Origin: a virus
Length of the DNA stretch: 64,000 nucleotides
Virus record (IMG/VR): IMGVR_UViG_3300032893_000009
Span: 54,882 to 118,881 of that record
Direction: 5' to 3' (one strand)
Shown here one piece after another: positions 34,262-42,540 of this stretch; position 1 is the first letter of the stretch; each line of letters begins with the position of its first letter. Under the pieces are notes generated by a model. The model did no database searches. It was given only the letters and a program-made list of their open reading frames with translations, and had not been told where the DNA came from. The position numbers were made by a program, and so were the translations under genes.

Positions 34262-34692
34262 AACGAATTGTCAAACTGGGATTGCTGTTTGGGCTGGGCC
34301 TGCTGGTAGGAGCAGCTTTCGCACAGGGTAATGCCATGGTGCGGGTGGGCAGTGGGGTGATGATCAGCGCAGCAAAGGATGCGCCCCCGGCGTCCAGCGT
34401 GGTGGATAAGGTCAAGTACCCCGAGCAGTTCTATGTGGGCACTTCGCAGACGGTAGGCGGCTGGGTTGTCATGTGGCTGGGCAATGCTAGGACGAACACG
34501 GCTTACGGCGTGGTGGGCAATGCTTGGAGCGCTGTCTTCTACCCCAATCAGTTTGTCGCGGGCCGCTTCGAGCGTGGTGGTTCGGCCATTGAGCTGGCTT
34601 ACGACGACAAGGGCAGGCAGAAGACCAGCACATATCTTGTCAAGCAGACGGCTCTGCTGCCGCCTCAGCCTCCGACTCCGGGTGCAAAATGA
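34258..34692 (+). CDS. Exported protein with signal peptide
   Basis: 144 residues. Signal peptide MKRIVKLGLLFGLGLLVGAAFA, mature beta-rich region, Pro-rich tail. ATGA overlap upstream and downstream. Not recognised. Confidence 0.55.
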   Translation: MKRIVKLGLLFGLGLLVGAAFAQGNAMVRVGSGVMISAAKDAPPASSVVDKVKYPEQFYVGTSQTVGGWVVMWLGNARTNTAYGVVGNAWSAVFYPNQFVAGRFERGGSAIELAYDDKGRQKTSTYLVKQTALLPPQPPTPGAK

Positions 34693-34877
34693 TGGAAAAC
34701 AAAATCTATCAGGTGACGTTTGACTACTATCGGGGTGAGTGGGTGGCCAAGGTGTTCCTCGGGGGCGTGCTGGTGGCCGAGGGTCGTGCTTACAATATGG
34801 TTAGCGCTGTGGGCGACGCTTTTGAAAAGCTAGGGGAGCGCGATGATTGTCATTCGGAACGTCAATCTGCTGGGTGA
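34689..34877 (+). CDS. Small hypothetical protein
   Basis: 62 residues, short beta-rich sequence. Overlaps the next gene by 35 bases in another frame. Confidence 0.45.
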   Translation: MMENKIYQVTFDYYRGEWVAKVFLGGVLVAEGRAYNMVSAVGDAFEKLGERDDCHSERQSAG

Positions 34878-35664
34878 CACGCTGTACACCCTGCGCCCCA
34901 TAGCCGAGCTGCACATGCAGAAGCCCTTGGAGCAGATCGTGATCGGCGTGGGACAGGACTTGGCGGGTGAGATGGTGCGCCGCCAGTTCCCCATGCTGTC
35001 AGTGCGCGACGCAGGGACGCTCTCTCCGGTGGAGAACGCCCAAGCCATCGACCTGACTGCAGGACGTGCCGCGCAGCTGGCCGTTGTACAGCTATACCAG
35101 TATCATCGCCGGGTGCATATCTCGCAGTGCTTCGCATGGTTGCTGGGAGTGAACACCGATCACTGGGTTGGGGTGCCCGCGCCCCTGACTGGATGGGCAA
35201 ACATCCATCCGAGAAACACCGACGTTCACTACGCGCTCATCGCTCCGTTCTCGCGTTCCTGTTCGAGGCACGTGGGCATGCGTCCCAACAAGACCCCGGA
35301 CCACGAGCGCTGGATGCAGGTGATCGAGTGGCTGCGTGATGAACGTGGTTTGCAGCCCACCATTCTGGCTGGGCCGAATGATAACTGGACTGGTTTCCAG
35401 TGTGCCAAGACAACCGCCAGCGACCTTGACGACATGACCAATCTGCTGCGTCATGCTGATTTGATTCTGACGGTGGATAACGGCATCGGCCATCTGGCCA
35501 GCGCTCTTGGCTGTAAGACGCTGATCCTCTGGCCGCCCATGTCCGGCGTGGATTTCATCGGGCCTCTCTATAATAAATCGACACGGCTGTTGTTCATGCA
35601 CCCCGAGCGGGTGCGCGGCGATCAGCTGCTGGAGATCATCAAGCGCGAGGAGAAACTGGTATGA
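34843..35664 (+). CDS. GT9 heptosyltransferase-like glycosyltransferase
   Basis: 273 residues. The start VIRNVNLLGDTLYTLRPI matches the N-terminal GD element of family 9 enzymes. The C-terminal motif LILTVDNGIGHLASALGCKT matches their conserved nucleotide-sugar site. Such enzymes add heptose to lipopolysaccharide in Gram-negative bacteria. Phage copies may alter host surface sugars or glycosylate virions. Two more divergent relatives lie at 40531 and 49565. Confidence 0.75.
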   Translation: MIVIRNVNLLGDTLYTLRPIAELHMQKPLEQIVIGVGQDLAGEMVRRQFPMLSVRDAGTLSPVENAQAIDLTAGRAAQLAVVQLYQYHRRVHISQCFAWLLGVNTDHWVGVPAPLTGWANIHPRNTDVHYALIAPFSRSCSRHVGMRPNKTPDHERWMQVIEWLRDERGLQPTILAGPNDNWTGFQCAKTTASDLDDMTNLLRHADLILTVDNGIGHLASALGCKTLILWPPMSGVDFIGPLYNKSTRLLFMHPERVRGDQLLEIIKREEKLV

Positions 35665-35903
35665 GCCCCAATATGCCGGATGAATCAGAGCAGGTTGATA
35701 TTGACAAGCGCCAACGTGAGGCTGAGCGACAGGCCGAGGAAAGGCTGGCCAGCAGGATTGTGATGTCCATTCTAGGAGACGTAACTGATCGCCGGGGATG
35801 GAGGCAGGAGTGGGAGCAGTTCGATTCCGATGTGCGGGCGGAAGTAAAGCGTGAGTGGAAGCGGCTTATCCTGCGCGAGCTGCGTAGAAAGGAGAAAGAG
35901 TAA
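35661..35903 (+). CDS. Charged helical small protein
   Basis: 80 residues, almost entirely charged helix (Arg/Glu rich). ATGA coupling. Not recognised. Confidence 0.5.
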   Translation: MSPNMPDESEQVDIDKRQREAERQAEERLASRIVMSILGDVTDRRGWRQEWEQFDSDVRAEVKREWKRLILRELRRKEKE

Positions 35904-36310
35904 TGAGCAAGACGTTAGACAATACCAAGAAGTGGGAGGTCATCTCTCCCGAGGGCTATGTTCTCGGCATGGTGGCGTGGCATGCGCCTTGGCGGCGCTA
36001 CCGCTTCTGGTCGCTGAGCGGCACAGTGATGAGAAACATCGATGGCAAGTTCAGTACAGACGGGTGTGAGATATTCAATACCGTGTCCGGTGCGGAGATA
36101 CCGCAGGACGAGCCCTTGTTTCTGCTCCGCGCCCGTGATCGGAATGCTGTGGCCACTCTTGAGGCCTATCGCGTGCTTTGCAAGGAATCCGGCTGCAACA
36201 ACCTGCACATAAAGGGCGTGGAACAGACCATCCGCAAATTTCAGGACTTTGCGGACGCACACCCGACAGCTATGAAACAGCCCGGCGTGACCCGCGATCT
36301 GAAGCTGTGA
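35903..36310 (+). CDS. Hypothetical protein
   Basis: 135 residues with a beta-rich N-terminal half and a helical C-terminal half. TAATG overlap. Not recognised. Confidence 0.55.
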   Translation: MSKTLDNTKKWEVISPEGYVLGMVAWHAPWRRYRFWSLSGTVMRNIDGKFSTDGCEIFNTVSGAEIPQDEPLFLLRARDRNAVATLEAYRVLCKESGCNNLHIKGVEQTIRKFQDFADAHPTAMKQPGVTRDLKL

Positions 36311-36322
36311 AGGAGGCAGGCG

Positions 36323-36790
36323 GTGCCCATTCGCATGACCAAAGCTGAGCTGCTGGCCGTTCGTGTTGAGGAGCGGGCCAAGATGCGCGTGAAGCAGAAG
36401 CAATCAGCCTTCATGCGCCGCACCCTTTCCATCTACAACGGGCAGAACAAGCGTATAGAGGCTGCCAACGCCGGGGCGCTGCCCTACACCCTTGCTGAGT
36501 TCCGCAGCGCAGCCCAGCGGGCTCTGGACACTGGCTGCTGCTTCTATTGCGGCACCAAGCTGACAGTGCGCAATCTGACTCCTGACCACAAGGTGGCGCT
36601 GGCGGCCTGTGGCAGCTGGAATCTGGACAACCTCGCGTGGTGCTGCCAGAGCTGCAACTGGGAAAAGGGACGGCTCAGCGCGACCGAGTTTCAGGAGCTG
36701 CTGCTGTTCCTCGACGAGCACCTGAGCCCGGCATCATCCGCCGACGTGAAGCGGCGCTTGAGCATCGGTGGCAAGTGGAGCTGGAAATGA
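36323..36790 (+). CDS. HNH endonuclease (McrA-like zinc type)
   Basis: 155 residues. CCFYCGTKLT, then LTPDHKVALA, and NLAWCCQSCNWEKG give the two zinc knuckles and the central DH of HNH nucleases. A basic helical N-terminus precedes it. It is on the same strand and coupled to neighbours, unlike the AP2-type one. It could act in packaging or as a homing nuclease; the terminase genes are ~8 kb away. Confidence 0.75.
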   Translation: MPIRMTKAELLAVRVEERAKMRVKQKQSAFMRRTLSIYNGQNKRIEAANAGALPYTLAEFRSAAQRALDTGCCFYCGTKLTVRNLTPDHKVALAACGSWNLDNLAWCCQSCNWEKGRLSATEFQELLLFLDEHLSPASSADVKRRLSIGGKWSWK

Positions 36791-36888
36791 AGCTCAGGAT
36801 GGACTCGGACGACTTGTTGAAGGCGGCGCTGGTTTTGATCTGGCCTGTGACAGGATTGCTTATCTGGTTTTTAGGGGTGGGCAAATGA
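36787..36888 (+). CDS. 33-residue membrane peptide
   Basis: ATGA-coupled ORF; one hydrophobic segment AALVLIWPVTGLLIWFLGV. Likely a small membrane protein. Confidence 0.45.
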   Translation: MKLRMDSDDLLKAALVLIWPVTGLLIWFLGVGK

Positions 36889-37280
36889 ACCCCGGCTACG
36901 TGAGGACGGCGCTGATCTTCGCCATGCTGCTTATCGCCATCGTGCTGGGCGTGACAGTGTGCCACAGGCACGTTCGCCCACGTCCCCAGCTTCCGCCTGC
37001 CCTGACTTCTTCAAACAGCGTGCTCATCGTGCATGATGCAGAGGGCCGTACCATAGCGATATGTGACCACTACGACGACACAACCTATGTGGCCAGCAAA
37101 TGCACTGTTGTATCGGTGGACGGACTATTGTCGGCGATGGCTCTGATGGAGCACCAGCGCAGCAACAAGGAGCAGTCACAGCGTTACGTGATTGATTACC
37201 TGCTGGGCAAGATCAGGGAGTTGCAGGAGCAGCTGGGCGTTCCCCACGCCCCGACTGGCATACTGGAGAGGGACCTGTGA
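36885..37280 (+). CDS. Membrane-anchored hypothetical protein
   Basis: 131 residues. N-terminal membrane helix (ALIFAMLLIAIVLGVTVC), then a soluble alpha/beta region. ATGA overlap. Not recognised. Confidence 0.5.
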   Translation: MNPGYVRTALIFAMLLIAIVLGVTVCHRHVRPRPQLPPALTSSNSVLIVHDAEGRTIAICDHYDDTTYVASKCTVVSVDGLLSAMALMEHQRSNKEQSQRYVIDYLLGKIRELQEQLGVPHAPTGILERDL

Positions 37281-37489
37281 TAACCGATTCGACGTGGTAT
37301 GAGGTGGAGTGGCGCATCGCAACCCACCCCGCTAATCCGTGGCACCGTTACTGCGACGATCCTCTGAGCTATGACAATGCTCTGGTTTTCAAAAAGGACC
37401 ATGAAGCGAGCGGTCCTTACGAGTGTCGCATTGTGCGCGTCACGATGACTCGTGAGGTGATTGACGAAGCTGCTTGGAAGGGATTCTGA
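37277..37489 (+). CDS. Small hypothetical protein
   Basis: 70 residues beginning at GTG that overlaps the previous TGA. Beta-rich with several Trp and His. Not recognised. Confidence 0.45.
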   Translation: MITDSTWYEVEWRIATHPANPWHRYCDDPLSYDNALVFKKDHEASGPYECRIVRVTMTREVIDEAAWKGF

Positions 37490-37490
37490 C

Positions 37491-37601
37491 ATGAAGACCA
37501 AGCCTCTGCCGCCGAAATTGAAGGCACACTACGAGCGCAGGAACAAAATTTGGAAGGAGGCTGCTATGCCCCTTGGATCGGAGGTGCAACGCGCATGCTG
37601 A
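37491..37601 (+). CDS. Small basic peptide
   Basis: 36 residues (MKTKPLPPKLKAHYERRN...). Starts right after the previous stop. It shares the reading frame with the glycosyltransferase downstream but is separated from it by TGA and TAG codons. Confidence 0.35.
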   Translation: MKTKPLPPKLKAHYERRNKIWKEAAMPLGSEVQRAC

Positions 37602-37739
37602 CACGCCAAAATTCCGTATGTTTTCTAGGAGCTTGGTTGGACGCATGCGCGTGACCATGCTCTTTGGCGCTTCTACTACCCGCACCAGAACATCCCCGGG
37701 TCGAGCTTCTACTGCTTCGCCAACGCCCCTAACTTCGAC
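37595..37739 (+). pseudogene. Frameshifted 5' end of the glycosyltransferase gene
   Basis: A good start (GGAGGTG, then ATG 37595) reads MLTRQNSVCFLGA and stops soon after. One frame over, the sequence WTHARDHALWRFYYPHQNIP continues smoothly into the glycosyltransferase, but in that frame a TAG at 37626 blocks any start. Dropping one T in GCTTGG near 37634 would join the two. Either an indel (natural or sequencing) or a programmed +1 shift. Confidence 0.5.
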
Positions 37740-39650
37740 GTGATCGCGGGCTGCGACGTGGTGGTGGTGCAGCGCTGCTGTTCCCTGCCCCAGTTCAACT
37801 TCATCAACACCTGCCGGAGTCTGGGCGCGAAGATCATCTACGATCTGGACGACGATGTGTGGGACCTGCCGGAGTACAACCCCGCGCACCAGCCGCTCAA
37901 GCAGATGCGCGAGGGTTTCATCCAGTGCATCCGGGTGACCGATCTGGTGACCTGTTCCACCAAGACGCTGGCCAAGCGCATCAAGGCCAACGTGAAGCAC
38001 ATGATCAACCCGGCCACGCGCCGGGAGATTCCCATCGTGGTGTGCGAGAACTGGATGGAGGAGCGGTTGTACGCGACGCCGATGCCGCGCCCCGAGTTCA
38101 TTGTCGGCTGGAGTGGTTCGAGTTCCCACGTGGGCGATCTGGAGCTGGTCTACGATGCCCTTAAAGGGGCTGTAGAGGCCCGCCCTGATGCCGTGGTGGA
38201 GTTCCGGGGCTGCGAGCCCAGCGACCGCCTGCGCACCCTGCCTAACTTCCAGCACCGGCCATGGTGTCCGGTGGCCGAATTCTCCGCGCGCATGCCGGTG
38301 TGGGGCTGGAGCGTGGCTCTCGCGCCGCTGACCGACCACGCTTTCAACGAGGCCAAGTGTCTCGCGCCCAGCACATCTATTATCGGCAAGAAATGTGGCC
38401 GCTTAGTGCGCACCAATTTAGCCGACTTTCTCAGTGACGGTGATAATCACATGCTGCCCGGTCCTGATGGACGATGGAGGCGTGTTACGGCATGGGAAAA
38501 ACAGCCTTTTGGGGCAGCATTGTCTGTGCACATGAAGGGCGGTGACATGCTGCATGTGACCCCCAAGCACCGCTTTATTCTTGACGACGGAAAAGAGGTG
38601 TGCGCTAAGGATATTAAGCCCGGGATGATTTTGCGGGAGGCGGACCTGTCTCCGTTAATCGACGATTCTACGGGTCTGCTTGACTTCGAGGCAGGTTGGT
38701 TTGTCGGGCATTTTATCGGTGACGGCAATTGGGGTATGCAATGTGGATCAGGAAAGCGGGGAGGGAATAATCAAGTTGGCTTCGCATGCCATGCGGACCA
38801 GAATGTTTTGCATCACAAGATCAGGAAATTTGCTGAGAAGCATCATGCGGTGGTAACTGAGTCCGTGATCAGTGCGCGTGGTATCCGTCTGGAGGTGAGT
38901 GGAGCGTATGTACATGGTCTGTTGCGCCAGTGTGTGATTGGGTCCACTAGCCAAGACAAGAGGCTGTCTGTGGCTGCGTGGAATGCGGGCAGGCAGTTTT
39001 TACAGGGTGTCCTGATAGGTTGGCTGGAGGCCGGCGGAAGTTATGCCAAGCCAACTTCAGCTGAGAGGTCTGGACGACGCCCCGGTACATGGAACTTCAG
39101 TATAACTCGTAACTGGGGATGGCTACGTGACGTGCAGGCTATGTGCTCAGTTCTGGGCTACAGGATGCGCTATCGACGTGGTTTTGCTTCTTGTAAGGGA
39201 AAGCAGTTCAAAGTGGTGCGCGGGTCGATCAACCTTGCATACGTCCCTTATCAGTCGAACGTCTCTCCATTCGAGGTTGCAAGTGTAGAGCACATTCGCA
39301 CTTCTACTATTGCTGTGGAGGTTGAGGGTGACCATCTCTTCGTCTTGCCCAGCGGTCTCGTCACGCACAACAGTGCCATCAAAATGTTTGAAGCCGCATA
39401 TTGCCGCATTCCATGCCTTGCCAGCTGGTCGAAGCCTTATGACGACTTCACCAGCCACGACCCCGAGCTGCGCTGGTTACTATGCGCTGGTCAAAGCGCT
39501 TGGCAACCCAAACTGCGTGATCTGGTGTGTGATGAGGCGCGACGTATCGATCTGGGAAACCGGATGTACAACGTCCTGCACGAACACTATTCCTTCGACC
39601 GGCCCCACCCCGGGTGGGCCGAGGCGCTGAGGATGGTAAGGGGGCTGTGA
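37740..39650 (+). CDS. Glycosyltransferase interrupted by an intein
   Basis: Extein residues 1-206 contain VVVVQRCC and KIIYDLDDDVWDLPEYN, the DDD-type motif of phage and spore-coat GT4-like enzymes. After the intein the extein resumes with SAIKMFEAAYCRIPCLASW, the conserved sugar-nucleotide EAA motif. The intein sits exactly before this motif (FNEAK/SAIKM), so the enzyme is inactive until splicing. GTG 37740 is only the first available start in frame; conserved sequence extends upstream (see 37595-37739). Confidence 0.75.
   Translation: MIAGCDVVVVQRCCSLPQFNFINTCRSLGAKIIYDLDDDVWDLPEYNPAHQPLKQMREGFIQCIRVTDLVTCSTKTLAKRIKANVKHMINPATRREIPIVVCENWMEERLYATPMPRPEFIVGWSGSSSHVGDLELVYDALKGAVEARPDAVVEFRGCEPSDRLRTLPNFQHRPWCPVAEFSARMPVWGWSVALAPLTDHAFNEAKCLAPSTSIIGKKCGRLVRTNLADFLSDGDNHMLPGPDGRWRRVTAWEKQPFGAALSVHMKGGDMLHVTPKHRFILDDGKEVCAKDIKPGMILREADLSPLIDDSTGLLDFEAGWFVGHFIGDGNWGMQCGSGKRGGNNQVGFACHADQNVLHHKIRKFAEKHHAVVTESVISARGIRLEVSGAYVHGLLRQCVIGSTSQDKRLSVAAWNAGRQFLQGVLIGWLEAGGSYAKPTSAERSGRRPGTWNFSITRNWGWLRDVQAMCSVLGYRMRYRRGFASCKGKQFKVVRGSINLAYVPYQSNVSPFEVASVEHIRTSTIAVEVEGDHLFVLPSGLVTHNSAIKMFEAAYCRIPCLASWSKPYDDFTSHDPELRWLLCAGQSAWQPKLRDLVCDEARRIDLGNRMYNVLHEHYSFDRPHPGWAEALRMVRGL
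38358..39371 (+). mobile_element. Intein with LAGLIDADG-type endonuclease
   Basis: 338 residues from Cys (CLAPSTSIIGKKCG) to VTHN, followed by Ser. Splicing block B is VTPKHRF. Two degenerate LAGLIDADG motifs are visible: WFVGHFIGDG and LIGWLEAGG. The penultimate His and terminal Asn are canonical. Confidence 0.85.
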
Positions 39651-39820
39651 TGCGCTGGTTGATGAAGTTCTTCGTGCATCTGATCGATCTGCTGACCGGC
39701 TTGGCCATGCTCATGCTGATGTTCATCGGCGTGGTGGTTGCGTTGCCTTCTGCATTCGTTCACGGCCTGACCGACGAAATCCTCGGAGAGGAGGGGTCCG
39801 ATGGAGCTGCTAGTCATTAG
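39650..39820 (+). CDS. Small membrane protein
   Basis: 56 residues, one long hydrophobic region (LIDLLTGLAMLMLMFIGVVVAL). One-base overlap with the glycosyltransferase stop (TGATG). Confidence 0.5.
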   Translation: MRWLMKFFVHLIDLLTGLAMLMLMFIGVVVALPSAFVHGLTDEILGEEGSDGAASH

Positions 39821-40076
39821 CCTTGTCTTCTTGGGTCCGCTGGCCGTCTACGTGCTGGTGGTGGCTTTCCGGGCGTGGATCGAAGTGCGCTCGACGCCCA
39901 AGGTCGATTACTTCACCTGTGATAAGCACGGATCGTTCCCCCTGAAGTGGGCCATTGACATGCCCATGGACGACGGAGGTCCGCCGCACAAGGTGTGCTG
40001 CTTCTGCTTTCAGGACGCCTACAAGCGCGCCGATTCAATAGTGCGAGAGCAGGAGCAGAAGGCGACGATCCACTGA
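39801..40076 (+). CDS. Membrane-anchored zinc-ribbon-like protein
   Basis: 91 residues: N-terminal membrane helix, then YFTCDKHG and VCCFCF, a possible zinc-binding pair. Not recognised further. Confidence 0.5.
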   Translation: MELLVISLVFLGPLAVYVLVVAFRAWIEVRSTPKVDYFTCDKHGSFPLKWAIDMPMDDGGPPHKVCCFCFQDAYKRADSIVREQEQKATIH

Positions 40077-40087
40077 TTCCCTATAGT
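40064..40087 (+). promoter_or_regulatory. Phage promoter (GACGAT-N12-TATAGT)
   Basis: GACGAT, 12 bases ending in C, TATAGT; precedes the gene at 40103. Member of the seven-site class. Confidence 0.5.
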
Positions 40088-40102
40088 GAAGTGAGGTGTT
40101 CC

Positions 40103-40345
40103 ATGGAGCATGACCTTACAACTTTCGAGTTCGAGGTGAACAGCGACACGGCCATGATTGCCATGGTCGTCGGTGACAATGCCACGGTGGAGCTTGTGAC
40201 CGGGGACGAGTCTGTGGAGCTTAGCGGCAGGAAGGATGCGCTGCTGCGCCTCCTTTGGAAGTGTGTCGAGGCCCTGAACGGTGAGCCGTTGCCTTGCGTT
40301 ACCACCTCGGTATTGGAGCAGCTGAATGAGCCCCCGCAACGATGA
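40103..40345 (+). CDS. Small acidic protein
   Basis: 80 residues from ATG 40103 (GTGAGGTG upstream), beta-rich then helical. Not recognised. Confidence 0.5.
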   Translation: MEHDLTTFEFEVNSDTAMIAMVVGDNATVELVTGDESVELSGRKDALLRLLWKCVEALNGEPLPCVTTSVLEQLNEPPQR

Positions 40346-40544
40346 TTACGAGGCCAGCCTTTCCAAACGGGCCGCAGACCGGGCAATCGATGCTTTGCAG
40401 GGTTGCACACTTACCAAAGAGGACGCACTGAGGATTGCTGAAGCAGTGCTGCAGTGTGTGCGGCCTGATCCTGTCGCAGAGCTGCCGGAATTCAGAGAAC
40501 CATGGGGATGGAATGTGGGGGAGCTTACTGATGGTGGCCACTGA
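40326..40544 (+). CDS. Small hypothetical protein
   Basis: 72 residues, helical; overlaps both neighbours. Not recognised. Confidence 0.45.
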   Translation: MSPRNDDYEASLSKRAADRAIDALQGCTLTKEDALRIAEAVLQCVRPDPVAELPEFREPWGWNVGELTDGGH

Positions 40545-41424
40545 GGACATCCTGTTCATCATGCCCAAGGACCGCGAGCTGCAGTTCCCGGCCATGGCCG
40601 CGCTGCAGTCCTACGTGAACAACTACCAGATGAAGATGGAATCCAACTGCGTGACGACGGTCATGCCTGAGTACCGCTTCCGCTACCAGACCACCATGAG
40701 CCCGGAGGACTGGGAGCTGTTCGCCAAGCTGGGCATCGCTCTTGTCCAGCAGCCGGAGCAGATCAGCTTCCCCGACTCGGTGATCGAGATGAGCGACGCG
40801 AAGATTCTGAGCTTCTACAACTCCGAGAAGCATGCCGCGCAGGTGTGCGCCGCGCTCAGCGGGGTGGAGGCTCCGCCCTATCCCAAGGTGAAGCAGCCAA
40901 CGCCGGGGCTGGCGAGCGGGGTGCTGTGCATCACCGACTACCCGGTGCCCCACACCCTGTTGGAGAAGGTTTTGCAGTGGAGAGGCGAATATAGTGTGCA
41001 GCTGATGATCTCTGAAGATTGGACGCGCCTGCTGGACACGACCACGGATGCTGCGCCCACTCCGGTTTACGTGGGCACGCAGAGCTGGCAGACCTATGCT
41101 CTGTCGGCCATGAATCTGCCGGTGATCGAAATCCTGCCCAAGGGGCGCGGCCTGAACTGGCTATCGAAGTGGAAGAATTCGTTGTATCGTTTAGTTGAGG
41201 AAGATCAGCTGGCGCGCGTGCCCGACGCGCTGCGCAACATCGAAGCCACGCTAAAGTTTCTGGAGGAGAAGCGATGCCGTTCTGGTCAGGATCAAGCCGC
41301 CAAGGAGGCTATCGCAACCCCGACGGAAGCTACCGCATCATCTGCGAGAGCTGCCGCCAGTATATCTGCGACTCCCAGATTCGGATTGGAAAGGTCACAT
41401 GCGCCCTCTGTCAGGCAACCCTGA
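40531..41424 (+). CDS. Divergent GT9-like glycosyltransferase
   Basis: 297 residues from ATG 40531 (MVATEDILFIMPKDREL). The C-terminal part, PVYVGTQSWQTYALSAMNLPVIEILPKG, parallels the family 9 motif seen at 34843 but lacks the usual D-GxxH core, so activity is doubtful. The last ~150 bases overlap the next gene in another frame and are low complexity. Confidence 0.5.
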   Translation: MVATEDILFIMPKDRELQFPAMAALQSYVNNYQMKMESNCVTTVMPEYRFRYQTTMSPEDWELFAKLGIALVQQPEQISFPDSVIEMSDAKILSFYNSEKHAAQVCAALSGVEAPPYPKVKQPTPGLASGVLCITDYPVPHTLLEKVLQWRGEYSVQLMISEDWTRLLDTTTDAAPTPVYVGTQSWQTYALSAMNLPVIEILPKGRGLNWLSKWKNSLYRLVEEDQLARVPDALRNIEATLKFLEEKRCRSGQDQAAKEAIATPTEATASSARAAASISATPRFGLERSHAPSVRQP

Positions 41425-41750
41425 ACGGACAGATCATGCCTGCCGACGCCATCGAGGCCTACAAGCTGGGCACCTTGGGCCACCGGGACAGGCAGGTGAC
41501 CGGCGTCAATGTGAGCGACGAGGTGACAGCCGGTGGCGAGAAGTTCACCCTGCGCTCACTGGGCGGTTTCGTGGCCCATGCGCTGGGCTTTGCGAAGACC
41601 GAGGAGAAGCCGCTGGAGAGCGTGCGGGTGGCCAAGATCAAGAAGCGCGGACGGCTGCTTGAGTCCGTGGACTTGGAGAAGATGGAAGGCGGTCTGGGCA
41701 GTATGCAGGAACTGGACGCAGCCTTGAACAAGGCAAAGGAAACCAGATGA
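41274..41750 (+). CDS. Zinc-ribbon protein
   Basis: 158 residues. CESCRQYIC and CALC near the N-terminus form a likely zinc ribbon; the rest is helical. GGAGGAGAAGCG precedes ATG 41274. Confidence 0.55.
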   Translation: MPFWSGSSRQGGYRNPDGSYRIICESCRQYICDSQIRIGKVTCALCQATLNGQIMPADAIEAYKLGTLGHRDRQVTGVNVSDEVTAGGEKFTLRSLGGFVAHALGFAKTEEKPLESVRVAKIKKRGRLLESVDLEKMEGGLGSMQELDAALNKAKETR

Positions 41751-41968
41751 TTGAATTGTATGTGCATCAGTACACGCTGCCGGATGGAAGGGCGCTTACC
41801 GAGCTTCGCGGCGACGACCTTAGTCCCGATATTTTTGGTCTCATGTGGGTAGACGCACTGCGCCACGCTGCTGTCATGTTCAAGGTGCCCGAAGAGAGAA
41901 TTTGGGAGATGGTGGACAAGGAGCGCGCATGCCCCACCACGACGCTTTCTGAAGTCAAGCCGAATTGA
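41747..41968 (+). CDS. Small hypothetical protein
   Basis: 73 residues, ATGA overlap. Not recognised. Confidence 0.45.
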   Translation: MIELYVHQYTLPDGRALTELRGDDLSPDIFGLMWVDALRHAAVMFKVPEERIWEMVDKERACPTTTLSEVKPN

Positions 41969-41976
41969 GGTCTTTG

Positions 41977-42228
41977 ATGCTTGTCAAATGCTTGGGTTGT
42001 GGCGGCACCTTCGACATCCCTGATCTGGCTCCGGCGCAGATCATCAACATGCCCGAGGTCACTCTGATTGTGGCCATTCACACCCAGCGGACACAGTGCC
42101 CGCAGTGCAACACGGACACGCTGCCGGTGGTGATGGAGGTGAGCATGGCGGTGGCTGCGGCTCAGGCTCCGCCGCCGACGAAAGAGCAATCCCGTATCAT
42201 TGCACCGGGTGGTTTTCACATTCAGTGA
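41977..42228 (+). CDS. Small zinc-finger protein
   Basis: 83 residues with CLGCGG and CPQCNTD, consistent with a four-Cys zinc ribbon. TTGAGG before ATG 41977. Confidence 0.5.
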   Translation: MLVKCLGCGGTFDIPDLAPAQIINMPEVTLIVAIHTQRTQCPQCNTDTLPVVMEVSMAVAAAQAPPPTKEQSRIIAPGGFHIQ

Positions 42229-42235
42229 GGTGGGT

Positions 42236-42538
42236 ATGGAAATGTTTCTGTTGTTCTTAATCGCCGCATTTCTGCTCGTGCTGGTGTGGCGGAGTCTGGG
42301 GCCAGAGGAGAAGCAGGTGGTGGAATCTAGGAGTCCTGAAGTGCTCAGGATGTGTGTGGACGACACGTTGATCCTGTGGTGGGAGAAGCCGCAGGCACCA
42401 AGCACCATCGCAGTGGTCAAGAGCACCTTGGAGAAGCACTGTTCGGTGGTGATACTGAACGGCGTCGCCGCCCCCGAAAATGTACTCGTGGTCGGGGACG
42501 GGACCGATTACGAGCCTGATAAGAAGGCAGGGAGCTAG
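42236..42538 (+). CDS. Membrane-anchored hypothetical protein
   Basis: 100 residues: N-terminal hydrophobic helix (MFLLFLIAAFLLVLVW), soluble domain after. GAGGTGGGT before ATG. Confidence 0.5.
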   Translation: MEMFLLFLIAAFLLVLVWRSLGPEEKQVVESRSPEVLRMCVDDTLILWWEKPQAPSTIAVVKSTLEKHCSVVILNGVAAPENVLVVGDGTDYEPDKKAGS

Positions 42539-42540
42539 GC

